Notes: generated from the sequence alone by a model not told the origin. A stretch of DNA of 64,000 nt from Variovorax sp. YR216 (GCF_900107745.1 NZ_FNRO01000009.1:147230-211229), one strand, 5' to 3'. Numbered from the stretch's first letter, positions 16,250 through 25,149 are shown. Program-made: numbers and translations.

Positions 16250-17131
16250 ATGACCATCAGTTTTGATTTCTCACCGGCCAGCGTGGCCGAACTGGCCAGC
16301 GCCGACGTGCGCCGAGCCCTCCTGGAAGATGTTGGCAGCGGCGACCTGACCGCCACCCTGGTCCCCGATGGCAAACGTGCCTTGGCCCGTGTGATCAGCC
16401 GCGAAAACGCCGTGCTGTGCGGCGCCCCCTGGGTCGAGGCCGTCTTCCGGCAGATCGATCCACGGACCCGCATCGTCTGGCAGCGCGAAGAAGGCCAGCA
16501 CTGCGAGCCCGGCCAGACCGTTTTCACCATCGATGGCGATGCGCGCGCATTGCTCACGGCCGAGCGCACGGCGCTCAACTTCCTGCAGCTGCTCAGCGCG
16601 GTGGCCACACGCACCGCGCAATACGTGCAGGCGGTGCAAGGCACGCGCGCCCGGATCGTCGATACGCGCAAGACGCTGCCGGGGCTTCGCCTGGCGCAAA
16701 AGTACGCGGTGGGTGTGGGCGGCGGCACCAATCACCGCATCGGCCTGTACGACGCGATCCTCATCAAGGAGAACCACATCGCCGCTGCCGGCGGAGTGGC
16801 CGCGGCGCTGAAGGCGGCGGCACAGGCCGCCCCCGGCGCGAAGTTCATCCAGATCGAGGTCGAGACCCTGGCGCAGCTGGATGAGGCCCTGCACCACGGC
16901 GCCCGCATGGTGCTGCTGGACAACATGGACCTGCCCACCCTGCGCGAAGCCGTCCGCCGCAACGAGGCCGCGGGCGATGCACGCGCCGTGCTCGAGATCT
17001 CCGGCGGCGTCACGCTCGATGGCCTGCGTGCCCTGGCGGAGACCGGCGTGGACCGCATTTCCATCGGCGCGCTGACCAAGGACGTGAAGGCCATCGACTT
17101 CTCGATGCGCTTCGCGCAGGAGGAAGCATGA
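16250..17131 (+). CDS. nadC: Nicotinate-nucleotide pyrophosphorylase (carboxylating) NadC
   Basis: This 293-residue enzyme starts at ATG 16250. RRALLEDVGSGDLTA at the N-terminus, RTALNFLQLLSAVAT, the active-site segment VDTRKTLPGLRLAQKYAV and IKENHIAAAGG are conserved in quinolinate phosphoribosyltransferases. It converts quinolinate and PRPP to nicotinate mononucleotide. It lies between panC and nadA and overlaps nadA by 4 bp, so nadC and nadA are translationally coupled. Confidence 0.96.
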   Translation: MTISFDFSPASVAELASADVRRALLEDVGSGDLTATLVPDGKRALARVISRENAVLCGAPWVEAVFRQIDPRTRIVWQREEGQHCEPGQTVFTIDGDARALLTAERTALNFLQLLSAVATRTAQYVQAVQGTRARIVDTRKTLPGLRLAQKYAVGVGGGTNHRIGLYDAILIKENHIAAAGGVAAALKAAAQAAPGAKFIQIEVETLAQLDEALHHGARMVLLDNMDLPTLREAVRRNEAAGDARAVLEISGGVTLDGLRALAETGVDRISIGALTKDVKAIDFSMRFAQEEA

Positions 17132-18234
17132 GCGCGGTCTTCGAGGTCGAATTCGAGCAGCCCGTCGGCGAGGCATGCAATACGCGCCACGCCTGGGCAC
17201 GCGTGCCGGCCGAGCCTTCGCGGGCGGAGCGCGATGTTCTCAAGGACCGCATCCGCCGGCTGCTGGCGGAGCGCAATGCCGTCATGGTCTCGCACTACTA
17301 CGTGCACCCCGATCTGCAGGACCTGGCCGAAGAGACCGGCGGCCTCGTGGGCGATTCGCTCGAGATGGCGCGCTTCGGCCGCGACCACCCCGCGCGCACG
17401 CTCGTGGTGTCCGGCGTGCGCTTCATGGGCGAGACCGCCAAGATCCTCTCGCCCGGCAAGCGCGTGCTGATGCCCGACCTGGGCGCGGACTGCTCGCTCG
17501 ACCTGGGCTGCCCGATCGACGAGTTCAGCGCCTTCTGCGACGCGCATCCCGACCGCACGGTGCTGGTCTACGCCAACACCAGTGCGGCCGTGAAGGCGCG
17601 GGCCGACTGGGTGGTCACCTCCAGCTGCGCGCTGGACGTGGTGAGCGCCCTCAAGGCCGAGGGCCACAAGATCCTGTGGGCACCCGACCGCCACCTGGGC
17701 GACTACATCCGCCGCGAGACCGGCGCCGACATCGTCAGCTGGCAGGGCGCCTGCATCGTGCATGACGAATTCAAGGCGCTGGAGCTCCAGTTGCTGAAGG
17801 AGCAGCATCCGGATGCCAAGGTGCTGGTGCATCCGGAATCGGCTGCCGACGTGATCGCGCTCGCCGATGCGGTGGGCTCCACCTCCGCCATCCTGCAGGC
17901 AGCGCAGCGCATGGATGCGAGCACCTTCATCGTGGCCACCGACAACGGCATGCTGCACAAGCTGCGCACGCTCAACCCCGGCAAGACCTTCATCGAGGCG
18001 CCGACTGCAGGCAACGGCGCCACCTGCAAGAGCTGCGCGCATTGCCCCTGGATGGCGATGAACGGCCTGGTCAATGTGGCCCACGCGCTGGAGACCGGCG
18101 CCGGCGAGATCCAGGTGGAGCCGCAACTGGGCGCGCGCGCCCGCGTGCCCATCGACCGCATGCTGGCCTTCACCGCCGCGCTGAAGAAGGGCGAGCCCAC
18201 GGGCGCGCTGGTCTCCGGCATGGGCGCGGTGTGA
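17128..18234 (+). CDS. nadA: Quinolinate synthase NadA
   Basis: This 368-residue iron-sulfur enzyme contains the three conserved Cys positions for its 4Fe-4S cluster: one in GADCSLDLGCP, one in WQGACIVHDEF and one in CKSCAHCPWMAMN near the C-terminus. VMVSHYYVHPDLQDLAEETG is the substrate-binding region. It condenses iminoaspartate from NadB with dihydroxyacetone phosphate to quinolinate, which NadC then uses. It overlaps nadC by 4 bp and is the last gene of the block, ending 25 bp from a convergent esterase gene. The cluster therefore holds the complete aspartate-to-NaMN route. Confidence 0.97.
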   Translation: MSAVFEVEFEQPVGEACNTRHAWARVPAEPSRAERDVLKDRIRRLLAERNAVMVSHYYVHPDLQDLAEETGGLVGDSLEMARFGRDHPARTLVVSGVRFMGETAKILSPGKRVLMPDLGADCSLDLGCPIDEFSAFCDAHPDRTVLVYANTSAAVKARADWVVTSSCALDVVSALKAEGHKILWAPDRHLGDYIRRETGADIVSWQGACIVHDEFKALELQLLKEQHPDAKVLVHPESAADVIALADAVGSTSAILQAAQRMDASTFIVATDNGMLHKLRTLNPGKTFIEAPTAGNGATCKSCAHCPWMAMNGLVNVAHALETGAGEIQVEPQLGARARVPIDRMLAFTAALKKGEPTGALVSGMGAV

Positions 18235-18259
18235 CCGGGCCCATGCTCGGGGCCTGAAC

Positions 18260-19183
18260 CTACGTCGAGCGGAGCAGCTTGCGCAGCCAGGCGTCGATCA
18301 CCGCGGTGGCCGGATAGTCACCGCGACCCAGCAAGCGGTTGATCTCCAGATGACCGATCAACCCGGTGCCCTCGGCGTCAATGACTTCCGCCGGGATTCC
18401 GGCCTGCAGGAGCGCTTTGGCCAGGCCTTCGGATTGCGCCTTTCCGTCGGCGCGATCGACGTGGGCGATCAGAAACGCTGGCGTGCCGGGTTTCAGGATC
18501 TGCAGGGAAGGCGAGAGGGCGCGCTGGCGTGCCGGTTCGGTTCCGAACGCTTGCACGTAGGTGCCGCGGATGAAGCGGCCGGCCGAGGCAAGCTGGCGCG
18601 GAATGTCATAGCACGCGCCGTCCAGCGCGACGACGCCCCGAAGATCCGACAGCGACAGGCCGGCCGCTGCCAGGTACTGCGGGTCGGTCCCGACCAGCGC
18701 CGCCAGATGCGCGCCCGCGCTGTGGCCCATGAGGACGATGCGTGAGGCATCGATTCCCAGCCGGGCGGCGTGGCCCCGAAGCCAGGCGACGGCGGCGGCC
18801 ACATCGGCCGCCTGCTGCTCCACCGTGACATCGGGCACCAATCGATAGTTCATCGAGGCGAACGCAAACCCCTCGCGGGTGAAATGCTCGACCTTCTGCA
18901 TCCCCGTGGCGGAACGCTTGTCGCCCAGATTCCATCCACCCCCATGGACGAAGAGAACGAGTGGCGCGGGCCTGGCACCCCCTGCCGCAGGCCAGAAATC
19001 GAGCTTCTGCAAGGCATCGAGTCCGTAGGCATATTCGGAGCGCTCCGCGGTCGGCACCTCAGACCCTTGAACAGCCCTGTCGGTCAGCGGTTCGTCCTGG
19101 GACTGCACGGCGAGAACCCGAGTCGAGAAGCATGCGAGCAGCAGACCCGATGCGATCAGCTTGAGAACGATGCGATCCATCAT
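18260..19183 (-). CDS. Secreted alpha/beta hydrolase (BD-FAE/esterase-like)
   Basis: This 307-residue protein opens with a signal peptide (MMDRIVLKLIASGLLLACFS, cleavage after VLA). The oxyanion-hole motif FVHGGGWNLGD, the nucleophile elbow MGHSAGAHLA, an Asp in IAHVDRADG and a His in GLIGHLEI form a full HGGG-class esterase set. It resembles kynurenine-formamidase/carboxylesterase-like hydrolases, but export points to an esterase or lipase acting outside the cytoplasm. The start ATG at 19183 overlaps the DUF1275 stop by 4 bp, so the two are coupled. Confidence 0.9.
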   Translation of the reverse strand: MMDRIVLKLIASGLLLACFSTRVLAVQSQDEPLTDRAVQGSEVPTAERSEYAYGLDALQKLDFWPAAGGARPAPLVLFVHGGGWNLGDKRSATGMQKVEHFTREGFAFASMNYRLVPDVTVEQQAADVAAAVAWLRGHAARLGIDASRIVLMGHSAGAHLAALVGTDPQYLAAAGLSLSDLRGVVALDGACYDIPRQLASAGRFIRGTYVQAFGTEPARQRALSPSLQILKPGTPAFLIAHVDRADGKAQSEGLAKALLQAGIPAEVIDAEGTGLIGHLEINRLLGRGDYPATAVIDAWLRKLLRST

Positions 19184-19923
19184 GCCTGTCCCCGAAGTTC
19201 CCGATACAAGGGCGGCACAGCCAGCGCGAGCAGCAGGGCCGCGAACGGCACCACGCACACGTAGCCCACGTACTTGAACCCCAGCGCACCGACGGAGCCG
19301 CCGATCACGAACATGCCGATCAGGCCGCCCGCATTGCGCAGGCGCGACCGGTCGTGACGCACGGGCTGGGTGAGGTCCGACCGGTGACGGTTCCAGTAAA
19401 GCAGCTTCCCGAGCTCCATGCCGAAGTCCGTGATGTTGCCGGTCATGTGCGTGGTGCGGATGCTTCCGCCCGAGGTCTTGGAGACCACCGCGTTCTGCAG
19501 GCCCATCACGAATGACAGCAGAAGCACCGTGATGGGCAGCGCGAACGGTGTCATCCAGCTGAGGGTGCTGGCGCTTCCGAGCACCCCGAACGGCAGCAGC
19601 AGCAGCGCCTCCAGCAGCAGGGGCGGTGCGTAGACCGTGCGCAGCCGGTGCTGCCGCGCCCAATTGACCAGGACGGCGGTGACGGCCGCGCCGGCGACGA
19701 ACGCCAGGATCGCACCGGCCGCGTTCAGGACCAGCCTGGCGTTGCCCAGCACGAGCCCGTCCGCGAACTGGGAGGCGAAGCCGGTCATGTGCGAGGTGTA
19801 CTGGTGCAGCACCAGGAAGCCCCCGGCGTTGATGGCACCCGCATTGAAGGCGAGGATGAGGCCCATCGTCCGGTTGGTCGATGGCGTGCGGTGGCGGTGG
19901 GTCAGGAGGTGGATTCGACGCAT
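19180..19923 (-). CDS. DUF1275 (YoaK-type) membrane protein
   Basis: This protein of 247 residues (from ATG 19923) has about six hydrophobic segments and DUF1275 landmarks: FNAGAINAGGFLVLHQYTSHMTGFAS at the N-terminus and MTGNITDFGMELGKLL later, where each repeated half carries an MTG motif. Family function is unknown; a transport role is often proposed. A longer frame to 20031 exists, but its extra 36 residues are Arg-rich and unlike the family. It is divergent from the MFS operon across 197 bp and coupled to the esterase gene. Confidence 0.88.
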   Translation of the reverse strand: MRRIHLLTHRHRTPSTNRTMGLILAFNAGAINAGGFLVLHQYTSHMTGFASQFADGLVLGNARLVLNAAGAILAFVAGAAVTAVLVNWARQHRLRTVYAPPLLLEALLLLPFGVLGSASTLSWMTPFALPITVLLLSFVMGLQNAVVSKTSGGSIRTTHMTGNITDFGMELGKLLYWNRHRSDLTQPVRHDRSRLRNAGGLIGMFVIGGSVGALGFKYVGYVCVVPFAALLLALAVPPLYRELRGQA

Positions 19924-20035
19924 GGGGCTGTAGCGAGCACTCCCGGCCAGTATGCGGGAAATCGGCCGCCGGGGTGTCCGAAGAAAGCAGGTTGCGCAAC
20001 CAGACCGCCCCCGCCGGGTAGGTGCTTTCACTAAC

Positions 20036-20068
20036 TGTCAACGATATTGTCAACAATGATGTTGACGA
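20036..20068. promoter_or_regulatory. GTCAAC palindrome over the MFS-operon promoter
   Basis: TTGTCAACA (20047-20055) and TGTTGACGA (20060-20068) are inverted with one mismatch and a 4-bp spacer. A further GTCAAC copy lies at 20037-20042. The right arm contains the -35 hexamer, so a bound protein would block RNA polymerase. The FCD-GntR encoded at the other end of this operon (24430) is the obvious candidate; this link is inferred. Confidence 0.6.
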
Positions 20069-20090
20069 TCGTTTCGACAGCGCCTAAATT
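20062..20090 (+). promoter_or_regulatory. Sigma-70-type promoter of the MFS/hydantoinase operon
   Basis: TTGACG (20062-20067) and TAAATT (20085-20090) are separated by exactly 17 bp. The start codon of the first gene lies 30 bp downstream, after AAGGAG. The -35 box is inside the palindrome just described. Confidence 0.65.
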
Positions 20091-20120
20091 CCGCCTCACC
20101 ACCCGCAAGGAGACAAACCG

Positions 20121-21446
20121 ATGCAACCCACCATGACGGCCGGCGCGACAGCGACCGCCGCAGCACCCGACACCGCCCTCCAGCCCTCCAAGGTCCGCTG
20201 GAAGATCTTCCTGATGATGTTGTTCCTCATCTCGATCAACTACATCGACCGGGCCTCGCTGTCCGTGGCGATGCCACTGATCGCGAAGGAATTCGACATC
20301 GGCCCCGCCGTGCAGGGCTTGCTGCTCAGTTCCTTCTTCTGGACCTATGCGCTCATGCAGATCCCGGGCGGCATGCTGGCCGACCGCTTCGGCCCGCGCG
20401 TGGTGATTGCCGGCGCAACCCTCGGCTGGGGCTTCTTCCAGGCCATCGCCGCGGTCTGCACCGGCTGGATCCCGCTGCTGCTGACGCGCCTGGGCCTGGG
20501 CGCGGCCGAGGCGCCGATCTACCCGGCGGGCGGCAAGCTCAACGGCATCTGGATGACGCAGAACGAACGCGGCCGCGGCGCCACCCTGCTCGACGGCGGC
20601 GCGCCGCTGGGCGCCGCGCTGGGCGCGATCCTGATCTCGGGCCTGATCGCCGTGCTCGGCTCATGGCGCCTCTCCTTCGTCATCGCGGGCGTCGGCACGG
20701 TTCTCGCTGGCCTGTTCGCGTGGAGCTACATCCGGAACCATCCGCGCGAACATCCCGGCGTGAACGACGCCGAGGCGAAGTACATCGAGGCCAGCCACGC
20801 GGCGGACGCCGCGAGCGAGCCGCAGGGCGCCAGCGGCCGACTGCTCGACTTCCTGCGCTTCCGCTCGGTCTGGGGCATGTTCTTCGGCTGGATGTGCTTC
20901 AACGCGCTGTTCTACGGCCTGCTCACCTGGATGCCCAACTACCTCTCCAAGGTCCATGGCTTCGACATCAAGCAGATGGGCGGCGCGGTGTTCATCATGT
21001 TCTTCTCCGGCTTCGTCGGCGAGATGTTCGGCGGCTGGCTGGCCGACAAGTGGAAGGCCGCCGGCGCCTCGACCTCGAAGGTGCTGCGCACGCTCTTCGG
21101 CATCGCCTCGGTGATCGCCACCATCTCGATCTACACGGTGTCGCAGATCACCAGCCCGGTCGCCGTGGTCGTGCTGCTCTCGGTCACCCTGTTCTTCCTG
21201 CGCTGGTGCGGCCTGTTCTGGTGCGTGCCTTCGATCCTCGGCCGCAGGGTGCACGTCGGCTTCCTCGGCGGCACCATGAACCTCGGCGGCAATGTCGCGG
21301 GCATTGGCGTGCCGATCGTGGTCGGCCTGATCGTGCAGGCGACCGGCTCGTACTTCCTGGCGCTCATGCTCTTCGCCGCGGCGGGCGCAGGTCTTTTCAT
21401 CTGCTCTACGCTGCTCATCGACTACAGCAAGAAGCTTCCCGTCTAG
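20121..21446 (+). CDS. MFS transporter, anion:cation symporter (ACS)-like
   Basis: This 441-residue carrier with about twelve membrane helices opens with a segment typical of phthalate/glucarate/galactonate carriers (SINYIDRASLSVAMPLIAKE) and has the loop PGGMLADRFGPRVVIAGATL. The ATG follows AAGGAG at good spacing. It is the first gene of a five-gene forward block (carrier, isomerase-like, hydantoinase, racemase-like, GntR) and probably imports the acid or ring compound that the block degrades. Typical ACS substrates are organic anions, which would fit a carboxylated heterocycle or malonate-like compound, but this is inference. Confidence 0.93.
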   Translation: MQPTMTAGATATAAAPDTALQPSKVRWKIFLMMLFLISINYIDRASLSVAMPLIAKEFDIGPAVQGLLLSSFFWTYALMQIPGGMLADRFGPRVVIAGATLGWGFFQAIAAVCTGWIPLLLTRLGLGAAEAPIYPAGGKLNGIWMTQNERGRGATLLDGGAPLGAALGAILISGLIAVLGSWRLSFVIAGVGTVLAGLFAWSYIRNHPREHPGVNDAEAKYIEASHAADAASEPQGASGRLLDFLRFRSVWGMFFGWMCFNALFYGLLTWMPNYLSKVHGFDIKQMGGAVFIMFFSGFVGEMFGGWLADKWKAAGASTSKVLRTLFGIASVIATISIYTVSQITSPVAVVVLLSVTLFFLRWCGLFWCVPSILGRRVHVGFLGGTMNLGGNVAGIGVPIVVGLIVQATGSYFLALMLFAAAGAGLFICSTLLIDYSKKLPV

Positions 21447-21468
21447 TCCACTTTTCGAGATCCGCGAA

Positions 21469-22188
21469 ATGTCCCAGCAAAAACGCATCGGCGTGCTGAC
21501 GCCTTCCTCCAACACGGCGCTCGAGCCGTTGACCAGCGCGATGGTCGCCGGCGTGCCGGGCGTCACTGCGCACTTTTCGCGGTTCCGCGTGACCGAGATC
21601 TCGATGGGCGACAAGTCGCAGAGCCAGTTCGACGAGCGCACCATCCTCGAAGCCGCAAAGCTGCTGGCCGACGCGAATGTCGATGTGATCTGCTGGAGCG
21701 GCACCTCCGCGAGCTGGCTGGGCTTCGAGCGCGACCGCGCGCTGTGCGAACGCATCACCGAGGCGACCAGCATTCCGGCGACCACCTCGGTGCTGGCCCT
21801 CAACGACCTGCTGGCCGCACAGGGTGCGCGCACGCTGGGGCTGGTGTCGCCCTACGTGGAGGATGTCCAGCGGCGCATCGTCGCCAACTATGCGGCGCAG
21901 GACATCGAGTGCGTCGCGGAGCGCCATCTCGACCTGACGGTGAACTTCTCCTTCGCTGAAGTCGATGCGGACACCCTGCGCAAGATGATCCGGGAGGTCG
22001 CGCAGCACAAGCCCGACGCGATCACCGTGATGTGCACCAACCTGCACGGCGCGCCGCTGGTCGATGAACTGGAGCGCGAGCTCGGCATCCCGATCTACGA
22101 CTCGGTCGCCACCGTGGTGTGGAAGGCGCTGAAGATCACCGGCGTCGACACCCGGCTGGTCAAGGGCTGGGGAGGGCTTTTCAAATGA
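21469..22188 (+). CDS. Arylmalonate decarboxylase / maleate isomerase-like protein
   Basis: This 239-residue member of the Asp/Glu racemase superfamily starts RIGVLTPSSNTALEP, as in maleate isomerases and arylmalonate decarboxylases. Both catalytic-position cysteines are present, Cys75 in ICWSGTSA and Cys189 in VMCTNLHG, which favours a maleate-isomerase-type two-Cys mechanism over the single-Cys decarboxylases. It acts on small dicarboxylates or malonates in known members. It follows the MFS gene by 22 bp and overlaps the hydantoinase start by 4 bp. It may process the dicarboxylic product after ring opening. Confidence 0.9.
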   Translation: MSQQKRIGVLTPSSNTALEPLTSAMVAGVPGVTAHFSRFRVTEISMGDKSQSQFDERTILEAAKLLADANVDVICWSGTSASWLGFERDRALCERITEATSIPATTSVLALNDLLAAQGARTLGLVSPYVEDVQRRIVANYAAQDIECVAERHLDLTVNFSFAEVDADTLRKMIREVAQHKPDAITVMCTNLHGAPLVDELERELGIPIYDSVATVVWKALKITGVDTRLVKGWGGLFK

Positions 22189-23621
22189 GCACCGCCACCT
22201 TCGACCTCGTCGTGCGCAATGCGCGCGTCGCCACCGCAAGCGATACCTTCGACGCCGACATCGGCATCACGGGAGGCCGCATCGTGCAACTCGGCCAGGG
22301 CTTGCCGGCAGGCCGCCGCGAGATCGACGCCGCGGGCGCATTCGTCACGCCGGGCGGCGTCGACGCGCACTGCCACCTCGACCAGCCGATGGAAGCGCCG
22401 GTCCGCATGGCGGACGACTTCGACACCGGCACGCGCGCGGCCGCTTGCGGCGGCACGACCACGGTGATCCCGTTCGCCGCGCAGCAAAAGGGCCAGTCGC
22501 TCCGCGCAGCAGTGCGCGACTACCACGAGCGTGCCGAAGGCCGCGCGCATGTCGACCATGCCTTTCACCTGATCGTCAGCGACCCGACAGAGGACGTGCT
22601 CAAGAACGAGCTGCCGCAGTTGATCGCCGAGGGCTACACGTCGTTCAAGATCTACATGACCTACGACGACCTCAAGCTCAACGACGGCCAGATCCTGGAC
22701 GTGCTCTCGGTCGCGCGCGAGCATGACGCGATGGCGATGATCCATGCAGAGAACGCCGACTGCATCGAATGGCTGACGCGCCGCCTCGAAGCGAGCGGGC
22801 GCACCGCACCGCGCTTCCATGCGCACGCGCGGCCGATGCTGGTCGAGCGCGAGGCCACGCACCGTGCGATCGCGCTGTCGGAACTGGTCGACGTGCCGAT
22901 CATGATCGTGCACGTCTCCGGCAAGGAAGCCGTCGAGCAGATCCGCTGGGCGCGTTCGCACGGCCTGCACGTGTTCGCGGAAACCTGTCCGCAATACCTC
23001 TTCCTCACCGCCGAGGACCTCGGCATCGACGACAGCTACGGCGGTGCCCGCTGCGTCTGCAGCCCGCCGCCGCGCAACAAGGACAACCAGCAGGTGATCT
23101 GGAACGGCCTGGCCGATGGCCTGTTCACGATCTTCTCGTCCGACCACGCGCCGTTCCGCTACGACGCGCCCGAAGGCAAGAAGCCGGGCGGCGAGGAAGT
23201 CGCGTTCCGCCACATTCCCAACGGCATTCCGGGCATCGAGACGCGCCTGCCGCTCTTGTTCTCGCATGGCGTGCTCGACGGGCGCATCACGATCAACCGC
23301 TTCGTCGAACTCACCTCGACCAATCCCGCGAAGGCCTACGGCCTGCATCCGCGCAAGGGGACCATCGCGATCGGCGCCGACGCCGACTTGGTGGTCTGGA
23401 GCGCGACGCCGCGGCAGGTGCGCAATGCCGACCTGCACCATGCGGTCGACTACACGCCCTACGAAGGCATCGACGTGAAGGCCTGGCCAGCGCTCACGCT
23501 GGCGCGCGGCGAAGTCGTGTGGGACGGCAAGACATTCCACCCCCGCGCAGGGCGCGGGCAGTTCCTGCGCCGCGGCCGGCCCTCGCTGCTTCCGGCGCCG
23601 CAACCGCGAGGCACGCCATGA
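22185..23621 (+). CDS. D-hydantoinase/dihydropyrimidinase-family cyclic amidase (copy 1)
   Basis: This 478-residue amidohydrolase has metal ligands His62 and His64 in GGVDAHCHLDQ, a candidate carbamylated Lys at about residue 155 in SFKIYMTY, His in MIHAEN, His in IVHVSG and the Asp of FSSDHAPF. A binuclear zinc site of the dihydropyrimidinase type is therefore intact. The family opens cyclic amides such as hydantoins, dihydropyrimidines or allantoin. It overlaps the preceding gene by 4 bp and the racemase-like gene by 4 bp. It is very similar throughout to the protein encoded at 41405-42838, with long identical runs such as EATHRAIALSELVDVPI. Confidence 0.94.
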   Translation: MSTATFDLVVRNARVATASDTFDADIGITGGRIVQLGQGLPAGRREIDAAGAFVTPGGVDAHCHLDQPMEAPVRMADDFDTGTRAAACGGTTTVIPFAAQQKGQSLRAAVRDYHERAEGRAHVDHAFHLIVSDPTEDVLKNELPQLIAEGYTSFKIYMTYDDLKLNDGQILDVLSVAREHDAMAMIHAENADCIEWLTRRLEASGRTAPRFHAHARPMLVEREATHRAIALSELVDVPIMIVHVSGKEAVEQIRWARSHGLHVFAETCPQYLFLTAEDLGIDDSYGGARCVCSPPPRNKDNQQVIWNGLADGLFTIFSSDHAPFRYDAPEGKKPGGEEVAFRHIPNGIPGIETRLPLLFSHGVLDGRITINRFVELTSTNPAKAYGLHPRKGTIAIGADADLVVWSATPRQVRNADLHHAVDYTPYEGIDVKAWPALTLARGEVVWDGKTFHPRAGRGQFLRRGRPSLLPAPQPRGTP

Positions 23622-24373
23622 AGATCCTGCTGATCAATCCGAACACCTCCCACAGCGTTTCCGACCTCATCGAAGCGGAGGCCCGCCGTGCTGCCGCGCC
23701 TGGCACGCAGATCAGCGTGGTCACCGCGCCTTTCGGCGTGGCCTACATCGAGACGCGGTTCGAGTCGCTGATCGGCGCCTATGCCGCCGCCACGCTCGCC
23801 GCCGAGCACTGCGACCGGCATGACGCGATCGTCGTCGCTGCCTTCGGCGACCCGGGCATCGACGGCCTGCGCGAAGTGCTGGACATCCCCGTGGTCGGAC
23901 TCACCGAGGCGGCACTGATGAGTGCCTGCCTGCTGGGCAAGCGCTTCTCGATCGTGGCGATCTCGCACCGCATCACCGCGTGGTACCGCGAATGCGTGGC
24001 CGCCAACGGCCTCTCGGACAGGCTGGCGAGCATCCGCAACCTCGACAATCCGCTGAAGGACATCGGGCGCGTGCAGGAAGACCACACCGCGCGCCTCGAG
24101 GCGCTGTGCCTGTCGGCCGTACAGGACGACGGCGCCGACGTGATCATCATCGCGGGCGCACCGCTCGCGGGCCTGGCGCGCTCCATCAGCGACCGCATCC
24201 CGGTGCCGGTGGTGGATGGCGTGTCGAGCGCCGTCTGCCATGCGCAGACGCTCGTCTCGCTGGGCACGCTGCCCGCCCGGCAGGGCAGCTTCGCGCCGCC
24301 GCCGGTCAAGCCCAACCATGGCCTGCCCGAGGGCATCGCGCGCCTGCTCGCCCGGGACCGCTCATCGCGATGA
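23618..24373 (+). CDS. Asp/Glu/hydantoin racemase-fold protein lacking catalytic Cys
   Basis: This 251-residue protein starts MKILLINPNTSHSVSD, the hallmark of hydantoin/allantoin racemases, and has VAAFGDPGID and PVVGLTEAAL. In characterised hydantoin racemases two cysteines (about residues 76 and 181) act as the acid/base pair; here the matching positions are Ala75 and Gly180 (IIIAGAPLAG). Racemisation by the usual route is therefore unlikely unless other residues substitute. It overlaps the hydantoinase gene by 4 bp and ends before a hairpin. It may be a ring-opened-product hydrolase, decarboxylase or isomerase, or a binding protein. Confidence 0.88.
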   Translation: MKILLINPNTSHSVSDLIEAEARRAAAPGTQISVVTAPFGVAYIETRFESLIGAYAAATLAAEHCDRHDAIVVAAFGDPGIDGLREVLDIPVVGLTEAALMSACLLGKRFSIVAISHRITAWYRECVAANGLSDRLASIRNLDNPLKDIGRVQEDHTARLEALCLSAVQDDGADVIIIAGAPLAGLARSISDRIPVPVVDGVSSAVCHAQTLVSLGTLPARQGSFAPPPVKPNHGLPEGIARLLARDRSSR

Positions 24374-24382
24374 GGCCTTGTG

Positions 24383-24414
24383 GCGACGGCTTCGCGTGCC
24401 GCGCGCGCCGTCGC
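24383..24414. other. Hairpin between racemase-like gene and gntR
   Basis: GCGACGGC (24383-24390) pairs perfectly with GCCGTCGC (24407-24414) across a 16-nt loop. There is no T tract. It could attenuate read-through from the catabolic genes into gntR. Confidence 0.4.
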
Positions 24415-24429
24415 TAAGATCGAACCGCA

Positions 24430-25140
24430 ATGCCAAAGAAACCAAGTCCAACCCCAGAGACAACCAGCACGGCCCGCGAGCAGGGTGCCGATGCCATCGC
24501 CGAGAAGATCTCCACGGCCATCCTCGAACATCGGCTGGCGCCGGGCACCAAGCTTGGCGAAGACCGGCTGGCGAGCATCTTCAACACCAACCGCGCCAAG
24601 ATCCGCGAGGTGCTGGCGCGCCTCGCGCACGAACAGATCGTCGAGCTGGTGCCGCAGCGCGGCGCGCATGTCGCCAAGCCGACCATCGAGCAGGCGCGTG
24701 ACGTCTTCGAGGCACGGCGCCTGATCGAGCCCGGCGTGCTGCGCCGGCTCATCGGCACGATCGACGATTTCAAGATGCAGCGGCTGCGCCGGCACCTCGA
24801 GCTCGAAGCCGACGCGCGCCAGCGGGGCGATGCGCGCGCCGTGGTGCGCCTGTCGGGCGAGTTCCATCTGCTCCTGGCCGAGCTCGCGGGCAACTCGGCG
24901 CTCGCGCGCACCATGCGCGAGCTGTCGACGCTCACCTGCCTGATCATCTCGCTCTACGACGCGCCCACGGCCACCAGTTGCCGGGCCGACGAGCATGAAG
25001 AGATCGTCGAAGCCATCAAGCGCAAGGACGCGCGCAAGGCCGAGGCGCTCATGCTGCATCACCTGGATCACATCCAGGAGAGCCTCAAGCTCGATGCCGG
25101 CAGCGACGAGGCCGACCTCGAAAGCATCCTGGGCGAATAA
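24430..25140 (+). CDS. GntR-family regulator, FCD (FadR C-terminal) type, copy 1
   Basis: This 236-residue regulator has an N-terminal winged helix at about residues 25-90 (ILEHRLAPGTKLGEDRLASI, then LARLAHEQIVELVPQRGAHV) and an all-helical FCD ligand domain with metal-site residues around SGEFHLLLAELAGNSAL and DEHEEIVEAIKRKDARKAE. FCD regulators usually repress catabolic operons until an organic acid binds. It ends the MFS-hydantoinase block and is clearly paralogous to the regulator at 34544. Its target is probably the palindrome at 20036-20068. The frame stops 9 bp from the convergent amidase gene. Confidence 0.93.
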   Translation: MPKKPSPTPETTSTAREQGADAIAEKISTAILEHRLAPGTKLGEDRLASIFNTNRAKIREVLARLAHEQIVELVPQRGAHVAKPTIEQARDVFEARRLIEPGVLRRLIGTIDDFKMQRLRRHLELEADARQRGDARAVVRLSGEFHLLLAELAGNSALARTMRELSTLTCLIISLYDAPTATSCRADEHEEIVEAIKRKDARKAEALMLHHLDHIQESLKLDAGSDEADLESILGE

Positions 25141-25149
25141 GCCCGTGGG

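Noticed and set aside
19924..20031. N-terminal extension of the DUF1275 protein to 20031
   Set aside because: The extra 36 residues are Arg-rich, unlike the family, and would place coding sequence up to the operator of the divergent operon.
24382..24397. TGGCGACGGCTTCGCG as a sigma-54 promoter before gntR
   Set aside because: GG/GC spacing is right, but the other consensus bases are missing, and it lies in a GC-rich hairpin.
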